From: Lithodes maja
Taxonomy: Eukaryota > Arthropoda > Malacostraca > Decapoda > Lithodidae
NCBI GenBank assembly: GCA_037953745.1
Contig: JBAKBP010013007.1
Location: 1-64,000, forward strand
Direction of reading: 5' to 3'
Length of the DNA: 64,000 nt
The notes beneath the pieces are model-generated. The model searched no databases. It worked only from the letters and a program-made list of their open reading frames with translations, and had not been told where the DNA came from. This document shows, one piece after another, positions 11,089 to 20,084 of this stretch. A program made the translations under genes and the position numbers. Numbering within the stretch: position 1 is the stretch's first letter; every line of letters begins with the position of its first letter.

Positions 11089-12756
11089 GGTATCAACGGA
11101 CGCACTGTACGGCCTCCACTCTCTCCACTCAAAGACCCTGCCTCGGACTCGCTTACACATGACCCCCTTGACATCGCTGCCATACATGCCAAACATTTCT
11201 GTCACGTCAGCTCAGACCAGTCATTGCCTCGTCAATTTCTTCGTTATAAATGTATGGAGGAATCTCGCCCGCTATCTTTTCATAGCGGGAAAACACATGA
11301 ATATAACACCCCTTTTTCAATTCCGGAATTGCGACACGCGCTCGACCTGTGTACAGACACTACTCCTGGCCCGGATGGATTCTCGTACGCTCTCATCCGT
11401 CACCTCCATCCATGTGCGCTACAACATCTTTTACAACTGTACAATCAGTTTTGGATAAGTAACTACTTCCCACCGTCTTGGTGGCATGCTTACACTATAC
11501 CCGTACCGAAGCCTGGAAAAGATCATAGTCTTCCCACAAATTACAGACCGATTGTGCTTACCTCATGCCTCTGCAAATTAATGGAAAAAATGATCAATCC
11601 TCGACTTTTACATTACGCTGAGTCACATGCCCTCCTATCCCCATATCAGAATGGTTCCCGCCCTGGCCGTTCTACACTGCACTCACTTATTCGCCTTGAA
11701 CACCAAATACGTGATGGGTTCTCCAAGAACCAACCAACAGTGGCAATATTTTTTGACATTGCTAAGGCTTATGACACAACATGGAGACACAGGATTTTAA
11801 AAAATTTACACGATTCTGGCATGCGGGGTCCTCTTCCCTGCTTTTTACAACATTTTCTCTCTAACCGTACATTCCAGGTCAAAAATAATGGTCTCCTATC
11901 GGACATTATGTCACAGATTAATGGAATACCACAAGGATGTGCCCTTAGCAGCTTACTCTTTATTATGGCGATCAATAGTGTCATACGCAGCCTCCCACCT
12001 GAAATATCGTATAGCTTGTATGTGGACGACTTCGCAATATATTACACTTCTCCCAGTCTGACTCACATACAATGGCGTCTCAACATTGCTCTAAAATCCA
12101 TCCACTCTTGGGCATCCACTGCTGGTTTTCAATTTTCTGCTGAAAAGACTAACGCCGTTGTATTCTATAGAAATGTTCAACATTTACGTAAACAGTCCAT
12201 TACTCTCACCATGGGACATTCTAATATTCAGATCCTTCCACATACCAGGTTCCTTGGTTTCATCTTTGATACTCACCTTAATTGGAAGAGTCACATTGCC
12301 TGCTTAAAGGCACGTTGCCTCCAGAGAATGAATGTTCTGAAAACAGTCGCACAAGTCCATTGGGGCGCAGATCGCGTTACGCTTTTACTGTTCTACAGAG
12401 CTACCATCCTCTCAGCCCTAGATTATGGTAGCCCTGTCTATGGCACGGCCTCTGCTTCCACATTAGGAACCCTCGACAGCGTACACCATTTGGGCATCCG
12501 CATTAGCTCGGGGGCATTCCGTTCCTCTCGTGTCTCCAATATCCTATGTGAGGCTGGGACCTTACCTCTAGCCTACCACCGTCGATTAGTCCTCATGCGT
12601 ACGGCTGTTCGCCTCCGTCATGACCCAACTCTACTAGACCTATTCTATTCCACAGATAACTATCGTTCGAAAAATTCCAGTGCCATTCCCAATGTTGTCT
12701 CGCCAATTGCTCTCCACTTACAGTATCACCGTTCCTCCCATAACTCCCCCTCCTAG
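11089..12756 (+). pseudogene. I-type LINE reverse transcriptase
   Basis: The frame is open from the insertion point; the first conventional start in it is a TTG at 11224, so no native start is present. Counting from 11224, RT motifs are TTPGPDGF (46-53), NYRPIVLTS (106-114), FFDIAKAYDT (176-185), GIPQGC (234-239) and YVDD (266-269), followed by FLGFIFD and the thumb. The frame shifts near 12730-12756 into the RNase H frame. Catalytic residues look intact, but endonuclease and ORF1 are absent, so the copy cannot move on its own. Confidence 0.9.
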
Positions 12757-13708
12757 TCACATCACTCCGTGGACCCTAAAACACCCTACAGTTTGCTTTC
12801 ACTTAGCGGATCAACTTGATGCCCAAGCCCCATCTCAATGTCGACATCTCGCTTTACAACATCTTGATGATCACATCCCGGCTGTTTTCATTTACACTGA
12901 TGGCTCGAAAACTGCGGATGCCGTGGGTTGCGCTGCAGTCTCAGACCATGGCTTGTATCAAAGTACCTTACACCATCACTCCGCGGTTTTCACTGCTGAA
13001 TTATGGGCTATTCAAGGTGCTTTAAGCACCATCTCTTCATTGTCGAGGAACTCTCCACGGGTCGTTATCTGTAGTGACTCAAAGAGTGCACTGCAAGCCT
13101 TATGCGTATTTGCCCCCAAGGACCCATTGGTCAAGACTATCATCCACACAATACACAAATTACAGTGCGCTAATCGTTCCATCACACTGTGCTGGATCCC
13201 CGCGCATGTAGGAATTCCCGGGAATGAGCGTGCAGACTTCCTCGCTAAGCAAGCGTGTCATGGTACACCCTCTACTACTTTGCTGCGTTCGGAGGATATG
13301 CTCCCTGTCCTCCGTCGCCATGTTTATGACGCTTGGCGAGTTGAGTGGAGAGCACAACCATTAACTGGCCACCTTCGCTCCATTAAGGATGACATACACT
13401 TGTGGCCCTCTTCAATTAATGGTTCACGTGCAGACCAAACCCTGTTAACTAGATTACGTTTAGGCCACACACGCCTCACACATGGTTACCTGATGTCCAC
13501 CCCTCGTGGTCCACCACCTGCATGCCAACATTGCCATACATCATTGACTGTTTTTCACTTTCTTTGTATTTGTCCCGTCTATGCATCTGAAAGACGGAGA
13601 TTCTTGCTGAACACCTCATTACATGGCATCCTCTCTGACTCAGCCTCTTTCAATTTCACCCCTATTCGTCACTTCCTGAGAGCGATAAATTTATACAATG
13701 ACATATAA
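12680..13708 (+). pseudogene. I-type LINE RNase H domain and CCHC motif
   Basis: Continuation of the same polyprotein in a shifted frame; the native junction lies near 12730-12756, so the ATG at 12680 is not a real start. The RNase H acidic residues are all present: IYTDGS (D74), TAELWA (E107), CSDSKSA (D133) and HVGIPGNERAD (D186). After it comes a CQHCHTSLTVFHFLC motif (C-x2-C-x7-H-x3-C) of the kind found at the C-terminus of I/R1-like LINE proteins. RNase H would degrade the RNA template during target-primed reverse transcription. Confidence 0.88.
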
Positions 13709-13814
13709 CTACTGACATATACGTGACTTTAAACTCTGTACCACCTCCTCCACCACTAGCCTTGAGAGGGCCTAGGCCCAGTGGGCTAGTATAAAATAAA
13801 AGCATCATCAACAA

Positions 13815-13827
13815 CAGCAATTGCTGC
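13815..13827. repeat. Target site duplication, right copy (13 bp)
   Basis: Exact match to 11076-11088, directly after the A-rich tail of the LINE. Confidence 0.9.
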
Positions 13828-13937
13828 TATTTAGACTGGGCCGATACGCATTCACCAGCGATATTGAAAAGGCCTTCTTGATGGTGAGACTACAGAAGGG
13901 AGATAGAGACGTCACCCGGTTCCTCTGGTTCATAAAT

Positions 13938-14434
13938 AGTCCAGGAGCCAAGGGGTGTTTGCATGCATGAAAGGGCCAGAAAATCACCCGCTTGATTTAG
14001 TTAGAGGGTCCACTGGGACACCTTTTTAGCGAGGGTAGACATCCCGAAACCCGGCAGTTATCGTGTTACTCGGGATTTTCGCAGAATTTAATGAAATCAA
14101 AATAACTCCTTTTTTTACGTGTGACAGTTACATAAATTGCAATAACTCGGCAATGAAATGGTCTACAGAGCTCTTTCACCACTCAAAATAAAGCTTAAAG
14201 AATTATCTATTCAATGGATACAAACACAATAAGATTGGTCAATACCCAAGATCACAAGAGGTCAAAGTATGACCTTTTCTGATGAGGAACTAAAATTTAT
14301 GACTTTTCAAATTTAAATATTTGTGAAACATAGGTAAATGGATTGAACGTTTAATGCTTTTATATTCTGGTTAGGTACACCATAGGCAAGTTTTTGAAAT
14401 TAGTTGGAAAAGTTGATTACGTATTTTAACCCCT
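13938..14434 (+). repeat. Left terminal inverted repeat (497 bp)
   Basis: Matches 19579-20084 in inverse orientation. Similarity stops abruptly after 'ttttaacccct' at 14434, just before unrelated internal sequence. Confidence 0.9.
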
Positions 14435-14684
14435 TGGCGTCCAGTACAATAATAGAAAGTTTGCGAATGATATACCAATAATAGCTATGTATTGGTTATA
14501 TAATTATGGTACTACTGAGTCAGCTAAAGTTCTATCAAAACACTCTGTATCACAGAATCACACATTGCATATATATCTTCAAAGTAGATTTCAATTATTT
14601 TTTGTCACATTAATGAATGACCTACTTTTGGGGAGAGGGGTGAGCCGGGGATACAGTTGGAAATGTATTCTGTGATGTGTCACA
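14435..14684. other. 3' untranslated segment of the long-TIR transposon
   Basis: About 250 bp between the left inverted repeat and the stop codon of the large minus-strand frame. AT-rich, with no further reading frame or clear polyadenylation signal that I can see. Confidence 0.5.
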
Positions 14685-17600
14685 TTAATGGCCTAGGTTT
14701 TGACATCCTTTCACCTGACATTTGCAGTAAGGGCAGCATTTCATATCTAGTTGTCTGCAGACACATCGTTTGGTAGAGCAGGAGGTACATTTACAGGGCA
14801 TTGCAAAGTCATCCAGTAGCAAGACTTGAAGATGGTCCAGTTGAAGAATGCCATCTTCTTCAATGAAACCAAAGTCTCTGGGATCCAGTTGAGGATTGCT
14901 TAGGCAGTGTAGCTGTAGATATGTCCCAAAGAATGCCCTGAGGACATGACCTTTGACTGATCGGCTGGTGGGAGGCAGTTCCAAAATGGTCTTTTTGCTG
15001 TGGTGGTAGAGGTAGTACCGTAATTCATCCATTGTTCTGCATGAGGTTCCTGATTTGTACATATTCACAAGGAACTCTTCCACCAAGATGAAGTTAATAC
15101 AGTTCAATTCCTTTCCAAAATCAATCAGATAATGCACCGGATCTGCCTTCAGTGCAGCAGCCTTTGTACCAAATTTACTTGTGAAATCACAACCAGTGAG
15201 ATGGTGCAGGGCAACTAAGATTTTGCAAGTATCTGATCCCAACTTATCGCCTAGAACATGAAGGGGTATGTATCTTGTGGTATTACCAACACCAGCACGA
15301 ATCCACATCTCTCGTAGGCCATGTGCCTTCAGAAGCGACCAGTAGTGTAGGGCCAAGATTACTACATCAGTATCATTTGATATAATAACCACTCTCTTAG
15401 TCCCATTCTCAACTGCATGACGAGCATGTGGGATAATTCTGACGTCGGCCTCTTCAATCGTTGTGTCTAGATCAGGTAATGGTGTCTCTTTTCCATTCAA
15501 AATAGCCAGGCATGGTTCAATTTCAGGTGGAAGTTCAATCGAGCTAACAACTGTATCTGTCATCGGTTTTGGCTTGGTTAAGATGCGTTGTCGAATGAGT
15601 TTCTGTAGCTTGGATTTGTTTGCAGATGAGGCCCAGAATGCATCCATTGTGACTGGCAATTGCGTTCCTGTACCTATCCCATATAAATCAATTGGGCTGC
15701 AACCACACCTTCTAGTTCTTTCGCTGTCCTTCACTGAACCCTCAATGTATGTGTCAAAGACGAAGTCTACACGTTTAGAGTTGCTGCCAAGTCCATATGA
15801 CACCTCCAAGAACTTATTGCAGAGTTCACCAAAGGTGTTCATCTGGGATACCCGCATACGACGAAGGCCTGCCATTATATCAATGATAGTCACTGTATTT
15901 GCTGGCTTCCATTTAGATGGTGGTATATAGTCTGCTTTTTCAAGGTGTTTTTCTAACTCAGTGCACAGTTCACTTTTGTTTGGTTTGGTCATTAGTCCAT
16001 TCTTGTCAAAGAGGTAACTGCTGTCAATCAGGTCAAACCCCAGCAAATGTTTCATGTCATATCCTCGGACACGAGCAATGTAATAGATCTTCTGGGTTTC
16101 TGCCATTTGCTTCTTGGTCTCTTTGCTTGTAGACTTATAGGTACTTTGGTCTCCCTTCATGGATTTGAATGTCTTAAGGTTCGTCCTGTGAATGGTATCA
16201 AAGATGGATCTGTGTTTCATTACGATTCTTTCATTTCGGAATGTTTCATACTTCTTCCTAGATCTTTCATCAAATTCGAGCAGGTTGTCACAGATTTCCT
16301 TTGTCATGATTTCCTGTGTGAGGATGTTGTGAAGCTTGTCTTTGTCTCCTTCACACGGTAAGGTCATGGGGTTGTCATGTTCTTTTACATACTCAATCAT
16401 ATCCTGAATCAATGTCTCAGATGACCTTGTTGCTGATAAGTTGAACTCGTGGTTTACTAAAAGTTCTGTGCTAGGTGTGACGACTCCACTGACCTGACAT
16501 TGGAAATTGACAACAGCTAACATTTCATGGTAAATGATCTCCCACTGAGCAACGAATTGCTTCTTTTTGGTGCTACCGATGATACCCCCAGCACTCTTCT
16601 GGGATCGATTTATCGTCTGCTCGAGACACATGTCTGCCCCTACAGCACTGAATGGTCCATCTGTCCGCTTCACCATGAACTTGCCTGCCAGGAAACTCTT
16701 GTACACATCTTCTGGTAGCTTTCTCATATCTTCTAGGTATAATGAAGCCCATCTAAAATAGTTGACCCTATCACATCCAGCAAATAGCGGCAGCACAGAT
16801 TGAACACTTTGGAGATGGAGTTTCCAGTCTCCCTCACGGTCTGCCCTAACCAAGTCCTTTAGAACAGCCACCATTCTGACGAAGTGGTCCCAGAATGTAA
16901 AAGTCTCTGACGCTGCACTTCTCTGACATCTAAATTTATTGACGTCTTCAACCATGACTTCTGAGTTTGACATAAATGCCTCCAAATGAACCTTGCTTTC
17001 CTCCCTCTTCTTTTCTGCTACAGAGTTTTTCAACAGTCTCAGATGCTCAAGCTCATCCCTGTACCTCTCAATTCCTTCCACTTTGAAGAACTCCGCCCAC
17101 TGCAGCCTTTCTATACACTCAGAGAGCATGAACAAACCCTTCAACGACCTCGTATAATGTGATCCATCAAGAACTGATCTTACCACATTTTGGCCAAATG
17201 CTTTAGACTCTACCAATATAGTTTCTGCTCCACTGCCATTAATGAGCTTTCCTATCGCACCCATGACTACCTTAATCATATGAAAAGAGCCCAGACATAA
17301 CACCAAGTTATTAAATTCAAATGGTTTGCTCATGGTGATTTCACGGGCAATGTGATACACCCCCTCATCACATACCACGGGCAAGTGTGTTTGGTCTAGT
17401 TGACTCAAAATATTCTGGAAGTTTTTTAATGCTGTGTAAACTGTGCCATATTCCGTAACAGGGTGGGGAAGGACTGGTAGGAAACCTACAACCTTCTGAC
17501 ACACATTCTCATCAGTAATAAGAGAGTTAAAGGCACTCCAAGAGGGCATTGTTTGGTCCATAGTTGTTTCTTTAACACCTTCCGTCATACATGATAGATC

Positions 17601-18404
17601 CATTCTACTTACAGTCCAAGCTACGTCCTTCCTGCTGACACTTTTTGCATGTGATTTGTCTATTTTGTACAGTTCTTCCGGAACTTCGTAGATTGTTGGA
17701 AGGCTTGGCTTTTTAGCAGTTTTCGTGTAAGGAAACAAAGTCTGGCAACCTAACTCTTGTGTGAATTGTCTCTCTCTGTGGGTGACACCAGTCTCCGATA
17801 TCTTAGGCTTACTATTCAGAGTCACTCCTTGAAGTTTGTCCTGCATAAGAATCATAACAGTGTCATGACTTCCTCCTATGCCAGATAGTGTTGCTTCCTC
17901 ATGATCAAAATTATCAAAGGCCCCCAACGTGAAGCTTGATGTGTTTAAATGACTAGGAAGTGGGACCTGACCCTGACTTGCTTCTGTAACAAATGATGCC
18001 ATATCAGAATGATAGCGGAGTAGCTCGTCATAACTAATTGCCAGTCCAAACCTATTGAGACTAGAAATAAGCGTTTTTGACCTACACACATTATAAATAG
18101 CTTCAGAGTTCAACATGTGCAAAGGGGTTCGCTTTTTACCATTATTTACAATGTAAAAGATGACTTGATACACAGATAGTACTTTTTTTATCTTGGAAGA
18201 TCTAGTGTCACTCTCCTCATAAATTTCAGGCTCACCATCTACAATATTGTCACTGTGTAAAATATCAACATCAAAAAGAGCTGAAAAAAAGTCTGCAACG
18301 TCACTGGGAATTATCATGTCAGAATATGCTTTCTCAAGTTCATTGGCATCACAGAACCTGTCATTCAGCTCAAAGTCTTCGTTGAGGATGCAATCTCTCA
18401 ACAT
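14685..18404 (-). CDS. Large transposon protein with PIN/FEN-like domain and C-terminal CXC cluster
   Basis: 1,239 residues with no internal stop; together with the frame at 18504-19379 it forms one frame (see that entry). Residues 871-1080 carry a spaced set of acidic motifs like those of PIN/FEN1-type nucleases: VFDTYIEGS (D884), EEADVRI (E984, E985, D987), SNDTDVVIL (D1011, D1013) and LTGCDFTS (D1073). Residues 1204-1234 form a cysteine cluster, C-x-C-x2-C-x4-C-x-C-x6-C-C-x2-C-x-C-x4-C-x-N, close to the tesmin/TSO1 CXC DNA-binding pattern. Residues 340-380 (VVCDEGVYHIA then LCLGSFHM) recall the D-plus-GxFH layout of RNase H-fold transposases, a weak analogy. The likely role is recombination of the element, by inference from its position between long inverted repeats. 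I know no assigned name for it. Confidence 0.8.
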   Translation of the reverse strand: MLRDCILNEDFELNDRFCDANELEKAYSDMIIPSDVADFFSALFDVDILHSDNIVDGEPEIYEESDTRSSKIKKVLSVYQVIFYIVNNGKKRTPLHMLNSEAIYNVCRSKTLISSLNRFGLAISYDELLRYHSDMASFVTEASQGQVPLPSHLNTSSFTLGAFDNFDHEEATLSGIGGSHDTVMILMQDKLQGVTLNSKPKISETGVTHRERQFTQELGCQTLFPYTKTAKKPSLPTIYEVPEELYKIDKSHAKSVSRKDVAWTVSRMDLSCMTEGVKETTMDQTMPSWSAFNSLITDENVCQKVVGFLPVLPHPVTEYGTVYTALKNFQNILSQLDQTHLPVVCDEGVYHIAREITMSKPFEFNNLVLCLGSFHMIKVVMGAIGKLINGSGAETILVESKAFGQNVVRSVLDGSHYTRSLKGLFMLSECIERLQWAEFFKVEGIERYRDELEHLRLLKNSVAEKKREESKVHLEAFMSNSEVMVEDVNKFRCQRSAASETFTFWDHFVRMVAVLKDLVRADREGDWKLHLQSVQSVLPLFAGCDRVNYFRWASLYLEDMRKLPEDVYKSFLAGKFMVKRTDGPFSAVGADMCLEQTINRSQKSAGGIIGSTKKKQFVAQWEIIYHEMLAVVNFQCQVSGVVTPSTELLVNHEFNLSATRSSETLIQDMIEYVKEHDNPMTLPCEGDKDKLHNILTQEIMTKEICDNLLEFDERSRKKYETFRNERIVMKHRSIFDTIHRTNLKTFKSMKGDQSTYKSTSKETKKQMAETQKIYYIARVRGYDMKHLLGFDLIDSSYLFDKNGLMTKPNKSELCTELEKHLEKADYIPPSKWKPANTVTIIDIMAGLRRMRVSQMNTFGELCNKFLEVSYGLGSNSKRVDFVFDTYIEGSVKDSERTRRCGCSPIDLYGIGTGTQLPVTMDAFWASSANKSKLQKLIRQRILTKPKPMTDTVVSSIELPPEIEPCLAILNGKETPLPDLDTTIEEADVRIIPHARHAVENGTKRVVIISNDTDVVILALHYWSLLKAHGLREMWIRAGVGNTTRYIPLHVLGDKLGSDTCKILVALHHLTGCDFTSKFGTKAAALKADPVHYLIDFGKELNCINFILVEEFLVNMYKSGTSCRTMDELRYYLYHHSKKTILELPPTSRSVKGHVLRAFFGTYLQLHCLSNPQLDPRDFGFIEEDGILQLDHLQVLLLDDFAMPCKCTSCSTKRCVCRQLDMKCCPYCKCQVKGCQNLGH

Positions 18405-18503
18405 GGTACCACACTTTCTTACTGTTTCCCTATCTAACGACCTTTCACTTCTCTCTGGCTCTGTCTCAGCTGCACCTGGCTTGAAAACAATGGTGTTTTT
18501 TTT

Positions 18504-19379
18504 TTAACCGGTTGGGACAAAAAATGAGACATCCCCCCCAAACAGGTGGATTAGGTACATTTTCACATCCCTGTTTGTGTACGTAAAACGAGTTTGATCA
18601 TTACTCCGCGCTTCATTACAGCACTTGGAAATATAAGTCAGGTTATAGCATCTCCCCGAGTTCAACCCTGGTTCTAAATCTTTCATAAAATTTGCAAAGA
18701 TATCAAACTTCTGCTGGCCAGTTGGCGTTGACGATGATTCAGTTGCTACTTTCTCTCCTTTCCTGATGTAGTTACGAATACACTGGCTGTGACAGTAAAG
18801 ATCCGCTCCAAATACGGCATTCGCATCTTGCAAGTCGGAAGTTCGGGTAAACACATCATCCTGAAGTATCATGGCTGCCTTTAGGAATGATTCAGCCCGT
18901 CCTTCAGAAATCCTCCATTTATCGTATACGTTGTCGTGTTTTGGATTTCCACAAATGACACATTTCTTTAAAAACTTGTTAATATTAGCTGGCAGAGATG
19001 CAGGGTCTCGAGAATCCACCATAGACCATCTACTCCTTTTAGAGGATGAGCTATCCTCTGGGGAATAAGCAGCAATATCCGTGGAGACTTCGGTTAACTG
19101 CTTGAGTTTATCCAGTGTTTTCTTGAGGGTATACTGTTTATAACATTCGTTAGTAACATGGTATAAGAATTTGCCTCTGTCCACTTGCTTCAGTCTTTCA
19201 AAAACTACGTCCTTTCTCACTTCCGCTGCTTCAATGATACGTGCCCTGCCATTTTCTGTGCTGGTCGTTTCACATTTATCATCATACTTTTGGCAGATTA
19301 TGCATTTCTTGGGATCGCAAGAACCACTTGAGGATGGTGACTGTGATGCCCTTAATCTTTTCTTTGGTATGCCAAACAT
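18504..19379 (-). CDS. N-terminal zinc-module part of the same transposon protein
   Basis: 291 residues starting at an ATG, MFGIPKKRLRAS, with a basic stretch at residues 6-10 that could be a nuclear localisation signal. It has two similar Cys/His modules: CIIC (26-29) with HVTNEC (74-79), and CVIC (140-143) with CHSQC (196-200). These are probably zinc-binding and DNA- or protein-contacting. It ends at TAA (18504-18506), which lies directly before an A run (taaaaaaaaaac on the minus strand). The same frame is then open for 33 codons into the 1,239-residue frame, so the parent protein was probably about 1,564 residues. The stop is either a recent nonsense change or, less likely, a regulated stop. 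Confidence 0.75.
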   Translation of the reverse strand: MFGIPKKRLRASQSPSSSGSCDPKKCIICQKYDDKCETTSTENGRARIIEAAEVRKDVVFERLKQVDRGKFLYHVTNECYKQYTLKKTLDKLKQLTEVSTDIAAYSPEDSSSSKRSRWSMVDSRDPASLPANINKFLKKCVICGNPKHDNVYDKWRISEGRAESFLKAAMILQDDVFTRTSDLQDANAVFGADLYCHSQCIRNYIRKGEKVATESSSTPTGQQKFDIFANFMKDLEPGLNSGRCYNLTYISKCCNEARSNDQTRFTYTNRDVKMYLIHLFGGDVSFFVPTG

Positions 19380-19549
19380 TCTTCACTGAAAACAAAAAAA
19401 CAAAAATTAGTTTTCCCAAAATTTTAAATGAACAATATATGAACAGAGAACATAAAATATACTGGATTAACTAATTTTTGCATTCCTATTGCAATCCTAA
19501 AGAATACAAATTACGGCATATATCTGTTATGCTTCAGTACGTTGACACG

Positions 19550-19560
19550 GTATATATACC
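19550..19560 (-). promoter_or_regulatory. Possible TATA box for the transposon gene
   Basis: The sequence gtatatatacc (palindromic) lies about 170 bp upstream of the ATG at 19379 and just inside the right inverted repeat. It is the only strong TATA-like sequence in that leader. Function not shown. Confidence 0.3.
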
Positions 19561-19578
19561 TTTTATTGATTGCTACAC

Positions 19579-20084
19579 AGGGGTTAAAATACGTAATCAA
19601 CTTTTCCAACTAATTTAAAAAACTTGCCTATGGTGTACCTAACCAGAATATAAAAGCATTAAACGTTCAATCCATTTACCTATTTTTCACAAATATTTGA
19701 ATTTGAAGTCATAAATTTTAGTTCCTCATCAGAAAAGGTCATACTTTGACCTCTTGTGACCTTGGGTATTGACCAATCTTATTGTGTTTGTATCCATTGA
19801 ATAGATAATTCTTTAAGCTTTATTTTGAGTGGTGAAAGAGCTCTGTAGACCATTTCATTGCCGAGTTATTGCAATTTATGTAACCGTCACACGTAAAAAA
19901 AGGAGTTACAGGTACAGTATTTTGATTTCATTAAATTCAGCGAAAACCCCGAATAACACTATAACTGCCGGGTTTCGGGATGTCTACCCTCACTAAAAAG
20001 GTGTCCCAGTGGACCCTCTAACTAAATCAAGCGGGTGATTTTCTGGCCCATTCATGCATGCAAACACCCCTTGGCTCCAGGACT
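19579..20084 (-). repeat. Right terminal inverted repeat (506 bp)
   Basis: Inverse of 13938-14434. A small insertion (about 9 bp around 'acaggtacagt' near 19912) and scattered substitutions account for the length difference. The inner boundary is at 19579. Confidence 0.9.

Larger units (their letters stand above)
11089..13814 (+). mobile_element. I-type LINE with RNase H, 5'-truncated
   Basis: A 2,726-bp non-LTR retrotransposon inserted in the BEL RT region. The perfect 13-bp duplication cagcaattgctgc (11076-11088 and 13815-13827) fixes both ends. It lacks ORF1 and the endonuclease, beginning between endonuclease and RT, and ends in an A-rich tail, ataaaataaaagcatcatca. An RNase H domain C-terminal to RT with a CCHC motif places it in the I/R1/Nimb-like part of the LINE tree. 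I cannot decide among these. Confidence 0.9.
8282..13937 (+). mobile_element. BEL/Pao LTR retrotransposon, 5' part, interrupted
   Basis: The element runs from the primer site through gag (8756 onward), zinc knuckles, aspartic protease and the start of reverse transcriptase to 11088. It is interrupted by the I-type LINE at 11089-13814 and resumes at 13828, where the RT reads LGRYAFTSDIEKAFLMV..RDVTRFLWF. It is cut off at 13937 by the long-TIR transposon. The rest of RT, RNase H, integrase and the 3' LTR are not in the window. The unlike sequence beyond 20084 shows that the element does not simply resume there. Confidence 0.85.
13938..20084 (-). mobile_element. 6.1-kb DNA transposon with ~500-bp inverted termini
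   Basis: Segments 13938-14434 and 19579-20084 are inverted copies of each other (about 500 bp, some substitutions and small indels). The outer ends read agtccaggagccaagggg (left) and agtcctggagccaagggg (right, minus strand). They enclose one minus-strand coding unit (19379 to 14685). A 4-bp 'aaat' abuts both ends (13934-13937 and 20085-20088). However, the left flank is BEL RT and the right flank LINE endonuclease, so this may not be a true target duplication. The architecture is that of a cut-and-paste DNA transposon. Its protein does not match any transposase family I can name with confidence. Confidence 0.8.
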
